Positions 11,201 to 21,878 of a stretch of 64,000 bases of DNA are shown piece by piece (within the stretch, counting starts at the first letter, position 1; each line of letters opens with the position of its first letter). The stretch is from Bolinopsis microptera (Eukaryota; Ctenophora; Tentaculata; Lobata; Bolinopsidae), in NCBI RefSeq assembly GCF_026151205.1, contig NC_087078.1, positions 10,182,675 to 10,246,674 on the forward strand, in the 5' to 3' direction. The translations under genes and the position numbers were made by a program. The notes beneath the pieces are model-generated. The model searched no databases. It was not told where the DNA came from and saw nothing but the letters and a program-made list of their open reading frames with translations.

Positions 11201-14200
11201 CTGGGCAACTGGTGCCAGTTCTTAATTTCACACGATGTAATGTTTATGCTAAATCCTCGCATAATTTATGCGAGGATTTAGTTCAATCTCAATTAAACTG
11301 CACCGACCACTCCAAGATAGGCATTATTTGTAGAATAAACGGATATATTTCTACAGTCTCAAAATATATGATATGTTATCAACACGGGAACATTTGTGAC
11401 GATGGGATCGAACAAATGTGTAAACAGTTAACAGAACCATGCTTTATACATAAGCATTTTATGTGTGATAGCCAATTTCACTGTGAAAACAAAGCTGATG
11501 AAAGACACCCCCACTGTCAATCTGTCACCCAAGGAACCTGTGAGAGAAGAGTCGGAGGTCTAGGAAACCTCACGATACCCTTGTCATAGTTAGGAGATGG
11601 TATCCAAGATTGTGTTGATGGAAGCGACGAGGCTGCCATTTGGCCTACCTGTGGAGTTGGACAATCATATCGACTTGTTTCTAGCGAAGAAGCATGTGAA
11701 AATGTTTTTGTTTGTCGATGGGGAAACCCTGGATATGTTGAGGTTAAGGATCTATGTGATGGAATTGAAACTTGCGGGAATGAGAATGAAATATGTTTAT
11801 ATTCCCGAAACTCTATGGAAACAACCCGTCCGTTACCAACATCAGACAAGGGCCTGACCAAACGGATTTCTTATTGTCTGAAAGGTTTAATGCAGATAGA
11901 AATGCAAAAAGGAAGCTGTACATCACATCAGTTTATTTTTCCAAATCACGAATTTTTGGGGTTGACACCAAAACTACTTTGCATCTCCCCTCAAACAAGC
12001 AAGATTGTTCAAACATATTCGGGGAGCAATACGTTTATACTAGCTGTGTAGATAAATGCTCCAGCTCTCCTTGTCCTCTTAGGGAGATTCCAAGATATGA
12101 GGTCTGTCCAGCCCAATATCCAGATCGAGTGGGAACCATAGCAAACGAAGAATACCTTGCATTCTTCACTAAGGCGCACGGAGACGTGTTCACAAACCGA
12201 TATTTTGTGTGTGACGACAAAATCAGGTGTGTCGACTACTCTCAAGTCTGTGATTTGGTTAAAGACTGTGGAGATGGATCAGACGAAAAGCGTTGTGACA
12301 ACCACTTCACATGTCTATCTACATCTCGTTTAATTCCCAAAGTTAAGGTTTGTGATGGTACCTTCGATTGCATGGATGGTTCGGATGATTGTAATGACCT
12401 CTGTTCAAAGCAAATTTTACAAAATGGCTCTCTCAAAGGACTGTCGTGGCTAATAGGGTCTCTGGCTATTTTCGCAAATTCAGTCATCGTGACGAAGAAT
12501 CTTCTGACATTAACTCGTTGCCAGACTTCAGTAGCATTGATAAATAAATCGCTCGTTATATTGATATCCTTAGGAGACTTCTTGATTGGGTGCTACCTGA
12601 TTGTAATAGCCATTTACGATAGCATCATTTTCAAGAAGGATTACTGCCTCCGCCAAATAACTTGGATCACAAGTATCGAATGTTCTGTTATCGGTATTTT
12701 CAGTACGATCGGTTCGCAGATCTCACTATTCTCCATGACAGTTCTCAGCACTGTCAGGATCTATGGTATATGGAACTCAATGAGAGTTCCAGGGGAGGTT
12801 ACCAGGTTGAAAGCAGTCCAAGTAACGACTGGGATCTTCGGCTTAGCTCTGGCATCTGCAGCAATTGCTATCATACCGGTTATCGACCAATTCGAGGACT
12901 TTTTTGTCAATGGATTGAAGTTCAACGAAGAGTTAAGTTTATTTATAGGAACACCTGATAAAAAATTGATCTTTGATGTTCTTGAAGCCTATTATGGACG
13001 GATGAAAACAGCCACTTTAAGTTGGGACACAATAAGACAAATGGTTTCTGAAATGTACTCGCACGATTTAGATTATCATGATTATACTTTGAAACAGACA
13101 AAAGTTGACTTTTACGGCAGTGATGGTGTGTGCCTCTTCAAGTACTTCGTTAAAAGCAACGATCCTCAAAAAATCTTCGTTTGGAGTATTCTTATTCTCA
13201 ACTTTATATGCTTCATGATAATAACACTGTCTTACATCCTCATTGGACTGGTTTCCCTCAGATCCTCTAAAAGTCTAACAAACTTGCAGGGTAATAGACA
13301 AATATCCAACAGAAACCGTAGAATGAACCAGAAAATTGCTATCATCATTGGCACAGATTTCGCTTGTTGGGTGCCTTTCATCATAATCTGCGTTCTCCAC
13401 TCCTTAGAAGTTCTGGATGCCACTCCTTGGTACAGTCTTTTCTTGATGATAATTCTCCCTATAAACTCTGTGATAAACCCCTTCCTTTATGATGATAACG
13501 TAACGAGCTTCTTCATCAATTCAATGAGGCGTTTTACAGCTCGAATGTTAGACTCAACAATTGTTCAAAGCATCCGTGATCGTTTCATGTCAGATCAGGT
13601 TGAAACAATTGAACTTGAGGAAGTTAGAATTCAAAGAGAAGACTTGGTTCAAGATCTTCCAAGTGGACACGGGGTGGTTCGAGAAATACAAAACGAACAA
13701 GATATGGTCCCAGAAACAGCTGAAGAAATATTAGTGGTGGACAAACAAGGAGTGGTTCAAGAAACAGCACACGAACAAATACTTGTCCAGGAAACAGCAG
13801 ATGAACAATTAGGAGTTTTCCAAGAAACAGCAAATGAACAAATAGTTGTCCAAGAACCAGCAGATGAACAGATAGTTGTACAAGAGACAGCAGCTGATGA
13901 ACAGATAGTTGTACAAGAAACAGCAGATGAACAAATAGTTGTCCAAGAAACAGTAAATGAACAAATAGTTGTCCAAGAAACAGTAGATGAACAAGGAATT
14001 GTCCAAGAAACAGAAAATGAACAAATAGTTGTCCAAGAAACAGTAGACAAACAAATAGTTGTCCAAGAAACAGTAGATGAACAGATAGTTGTACAAGAGA
14101 CAGCAGCTGATGAACAGATAGTTGTACAAGAGACAGCAGATGAACAAATAGTTGTCCAAGAAACAGTAGACAAACAAATAGTTGTCCAAGAAACAGCAAA

Positions 14201-14390
14201 TGAACAAATAGTTGTCCAAGAAACAGTAGATGAACAAGGAGTTGTCCAAGAAACAGCAAATGAACAAATAGTTTTCCAAGAAACAGTAGACAAACAAATA
14301 GTTGTCCAAGAAACAGCAGATGAACAAATAGTTTTCCAAGAAACAGTAAATGAACAACTAGTTGTCCAAGGAACAGCAAATGAACAATGA
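5240..14390 (+). pseudogene. LDLa-repeat GPCR (GRL101/relaxin-receptor-like), disrupted
   Basis: Exon 1 (5240-5312) encodes a start and signal peptide and ends in a GTAAG donor. Exon 2 opens at 5569 after TTCTCAG in matching phase and is the rest of the gene. It encodes a cysteine-rich region, several LDL-receptor class A modules (CxxSDE/GDGSDE type, for example 12200-12400) and then a seven-helix domain (about 12430-13510). The helix domain resembles relaxin-type LGRs and has an NPFLY version of NPxxY near the end of helix 7. A long tail of about 20 copies of a 10-residue unit (VVQETADEQI) follows. Family knowledge suggests a plasma-membrane receptor of unknown ligand. Three lesions break it: a satellite array at 5767-10634 that brings an immediate TAA, an amber codon at 11587-11589 where a Trp is expected, and a one-base deletion in the T run at 11953-11957. 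The frame from there to 14390 is open. Confidence 0.85.
5767..10634 (+). repeat. Inverted array of a 474-bp satellite inserted in the receptor exon
   Basis: The left part is six complete direct monomers of exactly 474 bp (starts at 5767, 6241, 6715, 7189, 7663, 8137) and a seventh starting at 8611 and cut near 8981. From 8982 the same sequence runs in reverse for about 3.5 monomers to 10634. Copies are nearly identical; one visible variant is TCGAAAAG versus TCGAGAAG. Each monomer holds a perfect hairpin with 11-bp arms (for example 6596-6621). The host sequence AAATGCCATAATT is duplicated on both sides (5754-5766 and 10636-10648), which marks a single insertion event. No ORF and no recognised transposase ends. 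Confidence 0.92.
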
Positions 14391-14560
14391 GTGGTTCAAG
14401 AAACAGCGGATGAACAAATAGTTGTCCAAGAAACAGCCACCACAGCAGATGAACAATGAGTGCTTTAAGAAACAGCAGATGAACAATGAGTGCTTTAAGA
14501 AACAGCAAATGAACAATGAGTGGTCTAAGAAATATCAGATGAACAAGGAATGGTTCAGAA
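13730..14560 (+). repeat. 30-bp coding minisatellite in the receptor tail
   Basis: A 30-bp unit (occasionally 33 bp) encodes about 20 copies of a 10-residue acidic/glutamine-rich repeat. It continues past the stop codon at 14388-14390 to about 14560 in shifted frames, so the stop lies inside the array. The complementary strand also reads as a long ORF, an antisense shadow. Confidence 0.85.
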
Positions 14561-14889
14561 AACAGAATACGTACAAGGTTTATTTATCAACTATGCAAAT
14601 TTATTACTATTACTATTATATGTATATTTGTTTCCCGCGCTGAGTTGTTCGCTATTGTTTTATTCTTAAAATTTAAAAATATCGCGTATTATTTTGTTTA
14701 TATCGTTCTTGATTTAGAGTTTTGATTTTGGGGCAGGTACATTAATACTCCCTTATTTGTCACTCCAGTAACAGATATGATAATCTTAAACTGGATTACA
14801 GCGGAGTTCCCACCTACGAGTGAAAACTGAGAGGTGACCCCCAATGTCGTTAATTTGACTTTAGAGTTTCTACTTTCTACGATAGATTA

Positions 14890-14934
14890 AAGATTGAAAT
14901 TTAATCCAGCAGTGCTGGATTAAATTTCAATCTT
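14890..14934. repeat. Perfect 21-bp hairpin upstream of the reverse transcriptase
   Basis: AAGATTGAAATTTAATCCAGC (14890-14910) is followed by the loop AGT and its exact reverse complement (14914-14934). It sits about 60 bp before the RT reading frame opens and may be part of the element or of the insertion site. Confidence 0.85.
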
Positions 14935-14997
14935 ACTATATACATTTATAAAGCGAGACGATATAATATATTACACCAGGAATTAGCGGGCACGGTT

Positions 14998-17565
14998 TTG
15001 CCGAAAAAATCCAACTCGCAATCCAAACCGAAACCAGGAAGTAAGAACAGAGTCAAAAGGCACCGGATGAAGCCAAAATCCCCATGGTTTGATGGGTCAT
15101 GCATCAACAGCAAACGGGAGCTTAATAGGCTGGCTAAATCATACGGGAAAAACCCATCAAGTCAATATCTCAGGGAATTGTACTACGATACGCGTCGATC
15201 TTATAGGAAACTCATCAAGTCGAAGAGGTCTGCCTTCATTGAAGAACTCTGCAGAGACATTGAGTCAGGCAAAAATGTCAACTGGGGGAGATTCAAGAGA
15301 CTCAAACAGATGAAAACTAAAGACAGTACGCTGGACGTGTTTGATATGTTCAATTTCTGTAAATTCTTCAAAGATCTTTACAGCAAACTATATATGGACA
15401 ACCTAAAAATCACAGGGCTACAAAACGAGATGGTAAAAGACACCACGCAATCAAGCATTACGGAAATTCTCGACCATGATATCTCTTCTGAAGAGCTGTG
15501 TAACAACATCAGGACGCTTAAAAAAAATAAGGCAGTGTCCGAAGATATGATATCTAATGAGTTCCTAAAATCATCGGGAAATAACATGCAATCAGCTGTG
15601 TTGCACCTATTCAACCAATGTCTGTCATTTGGTGTCTACCCGTGGAGCACATCTGTCGTGACTCCGCTACATAAAAAGGGTAATGTTTATGACCCAAACA
15701 ACTACCGTGCGATAGCAGTGGCCAGCAACTTGGGAAAACTCTTTGCGGGAATTTTGCTCAACCGACTAATTGAATTTAGATCCGTAGTGAACCCTGATAC
15801 TCCGAACCAATTGGGTTTCTGCAAGGGTGCTCAAACAGCAGACCACATACTAACGCTTTCAACATGCATTGAAAAATATGTTAAAGTCGAAAAGAAACTA
15901 GTCTTCTCTTGCTTTGTAGACTATGCAAAGGCTTTTGACACTGTTTGTAGGGAAGCGCTACTCTACAAACTTTGGAAACTAGGAGTTCAAGGGCGATTTT
16001 TCAATTGTATGGAACACATGTACACCCATTCATCTGCAAAAATAAAACTCCTCAACAAGCTCTCTGAGAAAATTGACGTCCTCTGTGGAACAGAACAAGG
16101 GCATCCCATGTCCCCGGAACTGTTCAAATGCTTCGTACATGCCCTCTCCGAAGAACTGAACGAGCTAGATAACATCGAAGTGCCCATCATTAACTCCATC
16201 AAGGTGACACATCTGCTCTGGGCTGATGACTTAGTACTTCTGGCTTTGAATCCTGAAAGCCTACATAAAATGCTTTCTGTTCTGTACGCCTACTGTCAGG
16301 AGTGGGGCCTAGTGGTCAACATGTCTAAAACCGCTATCATGGTGTTCAACCGCGCTGGTCGTATACTCAAAGACAGCAAGACCTTCGCTTTTGGTTCAAC
16401 ACCGATCGACTCAGTTCGTGAGTACACGTACCTAGGAATGACTTTCACTCTGACAGGATCCCTGAAGGTCGCACAGTCCAAACTTAGGCAGAAAGGACTT
16501 CGGAGTTATTTTTCGCTTAAAAGCATGATAGACTTACGACACATAAGGAAAGAGATAATCTTTAAACTCTTCGATGCACTTATTGTCCCAGTAGTCTCTT
16601 ATGGATGCCAGATTTGGCTACCTCAGACATACTTCATGGGTGCCTTCTCATCGGGTAACTTTCCCAACCTAAAACAGATCAGGCAAGATCCACTAGAAAA
16701 ACTTCACATCTCGTTTCTCAAGTGGACTCTCAACGTCAATAAACAAACATCAAATGCGGCAATTTGGGGTGACACAGGACGCTACCCTTTGGCGATAGAG
16801 CTATCATCCCAAGTGTATAACTACTGGGAAAGATTAGATAAAATGGAGAAAGCTGGATCTAACAGTCTTGTGCGACATGCCTTCAAAGAGCAACGCAGCC
16901 TCAGTCTTTCTTGGAACACCAACATCGAGACTGCACGGTCGGTTCTAAACCAACCCAATGGACATCATCTAAAACTCTCACCTTCACAAATCAAAGAAGC
17001 GATGCGTTCCAACTTCAGGCAGATATGGAACACTGAGAGATGGAACAACAAGAAACTAACGTTCTACAACACCATAAAGATGAGTTTTGGCTATGAGCAG
17101 TACCTCAATATGAATCTGTCGCACGCTGAATCCAAAAAGCTGGCTCAATTCAGATCAAGCTCACACAATTTCAATTTTGAGACAGGACGTCATGGAACCC
17201 ACAAAAGAAACCAGATCGTACCTCGGATATGTAAAGCTTGCTCAACAGAGGACATGGACATGCTCGAAAATTTCGCAGAAATGCCATTCTTCGACCCCAT
17301 CATCGAAGATGAGGTACACGTCCTCCGGACCTGCTCCCTGTATGAAGACTACCGACACCGCTTTAGTCAGAGAGCCAAAACCTGTCTTTTCGCTAACTTA
17401 GAGGGGCTATTCACAGATGCCAGCCTCATAAGAGAGACAGCGAGGTTCTTGGTGAGAGCAAACAACAGGCGTTTCCCGAAGAAGGAAGTCACTAAGAAGG
17501 ATCTGCTGAAGTCCAGCTGTAAAGTCCCCGCTACACCTCAACAGAACTCCTCTGCGGACACGTGA
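14998..17565 (+). CDS. Non-LTR retrotransposon reverse transcriptase ORF, 5'-truncated
   Basis: An uninterrupted frame of about 855 codons; the first ATG in frame is at 15067 and the frame is open upstream of it. The start matches the linker usually found after the endonuclease (SPWFD, KRELNRLAK). RT motifs follow: NYRAIAV, QLGF, AFDTV, the GTEQGHPMSPELF block and the catalytic LWADDLVLL. The C-terminal part has the conserved WGDTGRYPLAIE and EDEVHVLRTC blocks of non-LTR elements, including a Cys/His-rich segment. Its role is target-primed reverse transcription of its own RNA. No endonuclease domain is found upstream, which suits the 5' truncation typical of such insertions. The lack of stops suggests a recent copy. 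Clade not assigned with confidence (CR1/Rex/Jockey-like). Confidence 0.92.
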   Translation: MPKKSNSQSKPKPGSKNRVKRHRMKPKSPWFDGSCINSKRELNRLAKSYGKNPSSQYLRELYYDTRRSYRKLIKSKRSAFIEELCRDIESGKNVNWGRFKRLKQMKTKDSTLDVFDMFNFCKFFKDLYSKLYMDNLKITGLQNEMVKDTTQSSITEILDHDISSEELCNNIRTLKKNKAVSEDMISNEFLKSSGNNMQSAVLHLFNQCLSFGVYPWSTSVVTPLHKKGNVYDPNNYRAIAVASNLGKLFAGILLNRLIEFRSVVNPDTPNQLGFCKGAQTADHILTLSTCIEKYVKVEKKLVFSCFVDYAKAFDTVCREALLYKLWKLGVQGRFFNCMEHMYTHSSAKIKLLNKLSEKIDVLCGTEQGHPMSPELFKCFVHALSEELNELDNIEVPIINSIKVTHLLWADDLVLLALNPESLHKMLSVLYAYCQEWGLVVNMSKTAIMVFNRAGRILKDSKTFAFGSTPIDSVREYTYLGMTFTLTGSLKVAQSKLRQKGLRSYFSLKSMIDLRHIRKEIIFKLFDALIVPVVSYGCQIWLPQTYFMGAFSSGNFPNLKQIRQDPLEKLHISFLKWTLNVNKQTSNAAIWGDTGRYPLAIELSSQVYNYWERLDKMEKAGSNSLVRHAFKEQRSLSLSWNTNIETARSVLNQPNGHHLKLSPSQIKEAMRSNFRQIWNTERWNNKKLTFYNTIKMSFGYEQYLNMNLSHAESKKLAQFRSSSHNFNFETGRHGTHKRNQIVPRICKACSTEDMDMLENFAEMPFFDPIIEDEVHVLRTCSLYEDYRHRFSQRAKTCLFANLEGLFTDASLIRETARFLVRANNRRFPKKEVTKKDLLKSSCKVPATPQQNSSADT

Positions 17566-18190
17566 CGGTCAAGTCGAGCTTCATTTCATTTCATATCACG
17601 ATCATCACCATATCATATCATTTTGGAACATGTTCATGGGAATTAAATTATTTTATTTGCACTTGTTTCTCTTTCAACAAAAGATGTGACGAAGTTAAAT
17701 TTTTATGATTTTTAAATTTTTATTTTAAGAAAACTCTTGCACATTATCTATTTATTTATTTCTATTATATTGATGTATAGTCAAGACGTGAGTGTTAGGG
17801 CTCTCATTGACAAATTTATGTTTAATCCTGTTTAATCCTGTTTAATCCTGTTTACACCATGGCATCAACTTTAACGCAACTTTCCGCAAAAACTGTAAAA
17901 AATATACTATACAACTGAAACTTTTTTGACTGGATCAAATGCTTTAATGGACTCCAAATCAGCATGAAAAAATGAAAAAAATGGCCAAGAAAAAGGAGTT
18001 TTGGAGCCCAAAATTTGCACCCCCAAGTGGTGTCAAAAACGCGAATTAAATAGGTAATAATTGTTTCAGTCTCTTCAGTCTTGACACCATTTTAGGGTTA
18101 TACGCGTTCCTGCTAGTTCAAGTAATGCTTTTTAACTCTAGGACCGTTAATGTTTTGTTCCACTTATAAATAAACACGACCATCTTGAGG
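17566..18190 (+). other. 3' flank of the retrotransposon
   Basis: Non-coding AT-rich sequence with a short tandem tail of about 3.5 copies of TGTTTAATCC at 17819-17852, which could be the microsatellite 3' end of the element. No gene is seen. Confidence 0.4.
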
Positions 18191-18194
18191 ATGA

Positions 18195-18600
18195 CCTTTT
18201 GGATATAAAAAAAAAAATGATTGCATCCAAAATCTTACTATTATGTCCAGTGTCCACTATACTTATAAGCAGTCTGTCCAAAACAAAAGGGAATGATATC
18301 TATTTGAATGACCATTTTCAAATGCAAAATAATACCGAGAATGAAATCCGAATCAGTCGCTCGACGCTCGCTTTTCCCATTCATTTACAATTGTAATACT
18401 AATAGTCATAGATAAAGGAGTACTTATACCCGGAGGCAGCTGTACTCGGCAATATCGACTCGATAAACCTCAGCTTAAATGGGACACTATAACTACCGCC
18501 CTTATTCCGTAGTGCTGGGTATCGGCCCAAAGGCCAAAAGCCATCCAAGAGAAAAGGCGCGTTTTTAAGTTTTGGAGTACCAGCTGCGATCTCATATCCC
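18195..18600 (+). repeat. Dispersed repeat family, copy 1
   Basis: This segment aligns with 24696-25010, sharing AATGATATNNATTTGAA/TTGACC, CAAATGCAAAATNATACCGAGAATGAAATC, TTTTCCCATTCATTTACAATTG and GGCAGCTGTACTCGGCAAT blocks in the same order. A third, inverted copy lies at 25030-25207. Origin unknown; no intact ORF. Confidence 0.7.
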
Positions 18601-18898
18601 AGCACTATACTATTACAAATATAGTGCTTCCAGACTTACAGATGATGAAGATTAGCTTAAGCTATGCGATATGATTATTAGTCCAGATATCTATGTTAAG
18701 TCTTTTGTTGAAATATATGATGTGTAATCGAATTCGCGCACCGCGGGCGCGTTCAAATAAAAGGGCCTTGAGATCTGATTTTGTCCGAACATTCTATTTG
18801 CAGTGATAGTAGGAGCTTATTGAAATCGCACATAACCTTTCAGTGATATGCATCTGAAGCGAAATCTTAATAAAAACTATAATATCATAATAAATTAC

Positions 18899-19565
18899 CT
18901 GAAACAAATGCCGTAATTTCTTTCATGTGAATACACGCTTCCTTTTTGTAGTTACGGTTATGCCGCAGCGTCAGCTTCACTTTATTTCCACACTTCAGAT
19001 GACAAGGAATTCTATACGTTTGGCCCTTTATAGTCAAAACAGAACTGATTTTTAGAACTCCGCAGAGATTCTCAATTCCTGTATCTGTGTTGACTACAAA
19101 TACTTTCGTATCCTGCATTCGAGAAGCACCATCCTTGTCAAGCTAAGATGAGATTGGATGATCACCACTTCAAAGAAGCAGAAGACTTCAGTCTTCATCA
19201 AACTTCATTTTGAACCACAAGTCAGTGTTGAATACATTCTTAGTGTGCGATATTGTTTCCAGATCACCGTCAGTAGCACGCTCCGCCTTATATACCTTAC
19301 CTCCCCAAGTGAGAGTGCTGCTTTGGGAAACTGATGCGGGTTCAACTTTTTCTGAAAATATTTCAATTATTAATACGAAGTATTTAAGAGCTGCGGAAAT
19401 TAATTTCAGTTTGAAGCTCTGCAATATAGTATCATTGCCACCACTTAAAACTTTTTATGTTTACGTACCTTTGCATACAACACCATTTTCCACCATCAAG
19501 AACATCAGAAGATAAAGGATGATATTCCATCTTGCCGTGATAGGTCGGATAACAGAACTCATCAT
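18899..19565 (-). pseudogene. Secreted lectin-like (F5/8C or fucolectin-type) gene, broken
   Basis: Exon 1 (19565-19469) encodes a start and a hydrophobic signal peptide and ends in GTACG. Exon 2 begins at 19351 after TATTTTCAG in matching phase and encodes SQSSTLTWGGK, then AERATDGDLETISHT, the N-terminal signature of discoidin/fucolectin-like domains. This frame stops at a TGA at 19188-19190. The next part of the domain (EVVIIQSHLSL) is in another frame, and the rest (GASRMQDTKVFVV to the donor at 18899) returns to the first. I read this as two compensating frameshifts in a decaying gene; a missed intron is the alternative. Family members bind cell-surface sugars outside the cell. Confidence 0.6.
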
Positions 19566-20576
19566 CTAAGTTATTTTAGTCGGAAGGATACAAAGAAAGC
19601 CAAGTTAGTCGGTTGAAATTGTATTTGATACCTGTGTGGCCATCGAAGTATTATATTTATGACTTCATAAGTTTTAAAACAGACGGCGGTGTGCCGTTCA
19701 ATACTAAATGAAAAGCAATGAGACAAAATACTAATGATTAATTAATGGGTAATGCCAATGGGTCAACGATTTGGGGTATTACTATTATTCATTAGCTTGC
19801 AAAGAGCCATAAGTCACAAATGAATGGGCCATAACTGAGTATTATAGTATTATGCTACTAGTATCTTTTTGATTGAAAGGTAAAATAACAGAACTTGTTG
19901 AAGGGGCGGTAATTCGTCCAACTACTACAACTATCATAATAATTACCATATACAGTAGTTGTAGTTGTAGTTGTAGTTAAGTAGTTGGACACAATACTGT
20001 TCTAGTACGGGGTATAAGAAAAGTTAATATTATTATTGATATTCCGTGACTTATCCTGGCCAGAATTTATTAACTTTAACGTTCGGTAAGGAAATGGTAT
20101 TGTTTATGACGCAGGTAGCTGGAAAGTATATTTATAGATTTATGAGCGATAATCTACTAAATTGCACTGTTTCAACTCTCTAAGCGATTATTGTAACTTG
20201 CCACACGGAGATGACATTCTCATGAGAACAGTTTAATTAAAGTTTAAAGAATAAATAAGGTGTGGTGATGACTGCCTGCCTCTTTTATAGATGGATCATA
20301 ACTGAGTACTACTGAGTAGTAATTTTGCAATCGATTTTGGATACAGTAGGAAAGCAAGATAAACAGTTTTTAAGAAATAAAAATAAAATGTTGATACAAT
20401 TTAGTTTTATGATTTTGACAAAAATTGAAATTTACCAAAATTAAAAAGTTGTCACAATTCACATACAATAAGTTCGTAGAGAAATATTTTTGGGAAGTTG
20501 ACGGACGTGACTTGGATGGACTGTTAAAAAAACAGTTTTTATTTGAACGGACATTAAAATTAATGTCCGCGTCCGG
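19566..20576. other. Repeat-rich intergenic sequence
   Basis: No gene is recognised. A GTAGTT-rich inverted repeat at about 19917-19987 can fold. The GAAAGGTAAAATAACAGAACTTG block near 19875 recurs in altered form at about 20787, so short dispersed repeats are present. Confidence 0.5.
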
Positions 20577-20587
20577 TCATGGCGTTG

Positions 20588-20700
20588 GTTGACGATGTCA
20601 ACCCATCGAGATCGTTGCTCTGCGAAGCAGAGCAACGATCGACGATGCGAAGCAAGAATGCTAGTTCGCGCGGCGCGTCGAAGCGGCGAAGTCCTCCAAG
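20588..20700 (+). mobile_element. 113-bp hairpin-bearing insertion with 11-bp duplication
   Basis: The 113 bp are flanked by a perfect direct repeat TCATGGCGTTG (20577-20587 and 20701-20711). The insert starts GTTGACGATGTCAACCC and has a 14-bp perfect stem closed by a GAA loop (20610-20640) and a second GCGAAGC at about 20646. There are no terminal inverted repeats and no poly-A. The duplication shows it moved as a unit; a SINE-like or hairpin element is possible. Confidence 0.75.
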
Positions 20701-20918
20701 TCATGGCGTTGAAATAAAGTCCAGTAAGGTATAATGGTATGCTATTACAAGTAGATACTAGAATTTATCTGACTTCGAAATTCTGAAAGGTAAAATAACG
20801 GAGCTTGCTGGAAGAGAGCAGTATTTCGTCCAGCTACAACAATGATAAGTTTTTAGACAACAAAATAGCGGTAGCCTCACCACTCACGGATACAGGATAA
20901 TGCACTGTATTAAACTCC

Positions 20919-20998
20919 CTCCCCCTCTCTCCCTCCCTCCCTCTCTCCCTCCCTCCCTCTCTCCCTCTCTCCCTCTCTCCCTCCCTCCTTACTCCCTA
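20919..20998 (+). repeat. CCCTCTCT pyrimidine tract
   Basis: Simple sequence made of CCCTC and CTCT units on the plus strand. Confidence 0.9.
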
Positions 20999-21191
20999 GC
21001 TGGCAGACAACAAAATAGCCTCACGGATAATGCACTGTAGACACAGGGAACATGCTTTCTGGAATTGAAATGTGACAAATGACAAATTTTATATTGTCTA
21101 AGTAGTTCCTGTTAAGTATACGCAAAATACACACGTACAAAGTGTTTAGTATTTGAGGCAAAATCCACACGTACAAAGTATTTAGTATTCA

Positions 21192-21422
<231 letters not shown>

Positions 21423-21426
21423 AAAT

Positions 21427-21514
21427 TTACCTGAGGACCCCAGGCTATTATGTTCATTATGTTCATTAACGAATAAAGATTTGGCGGAATGACAGGCTGA
21501 GCGCGGCCCAGTAA
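21427..21514 (+). mobile_element. Short TTAC...GTAA MITE, copy 3
   Basis: An 88-bp member of the family at 716-802, with the same TTACCTGAGGACCCCAGGC start and GAGCGCGGCCCAGTAA end. It is flanked by 9-bp direct repeats TCGCAAAAT (21418-21426 and 21515-21523) and inserted at the end of the CT tract. Confidence 0.85.
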
Positions 21515-21550
21515 TCGCAAAATCCACACGTACAAAGTGTTTAATATTCA

Positions 21551-21657
21551 ACTCTCTCCTTCCCTCCCTCCCTCCCTCCCTCCCTCCCTCCCTCCCTCCC
21601 TCCCTCCCTCCCTCCCTCCCTCCCTCCCTCCCTCCCTCCCTCCCTCCCTCCCTCCCT
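21551..21657 (+). repeat. (CCCT)n microsatellite
   Basis: About 25 copies of the CCCT tetranucleotide. Confidence 0.95.
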
Positions 21658-21878
21658 AAATATTGAGCTTTCGTTCAGATAAATATTTTGCTAAGAACTT
21701 AAGAAAGCGCATATTTAATCCTCTCGCAAATAAATCATAGGGAGTCGAATATTTCGCTAAGAAAGCGTAGATTTATTTGCGTCGCGCAAATAATGTATAT
21801 ATCACAGTGCTGGCAAGCACGACCGTTGCATTTATTGTGGGTATACTATGTTCCCCATTTACTATTATACCCCCTTTA

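Noticed and set aside
13624-14508. Long minus-strand ORFs over the receptor tail
   Set aside because: They are antisense shadows of the 30-bp coding repeat, open only because its period is a multiple of three.
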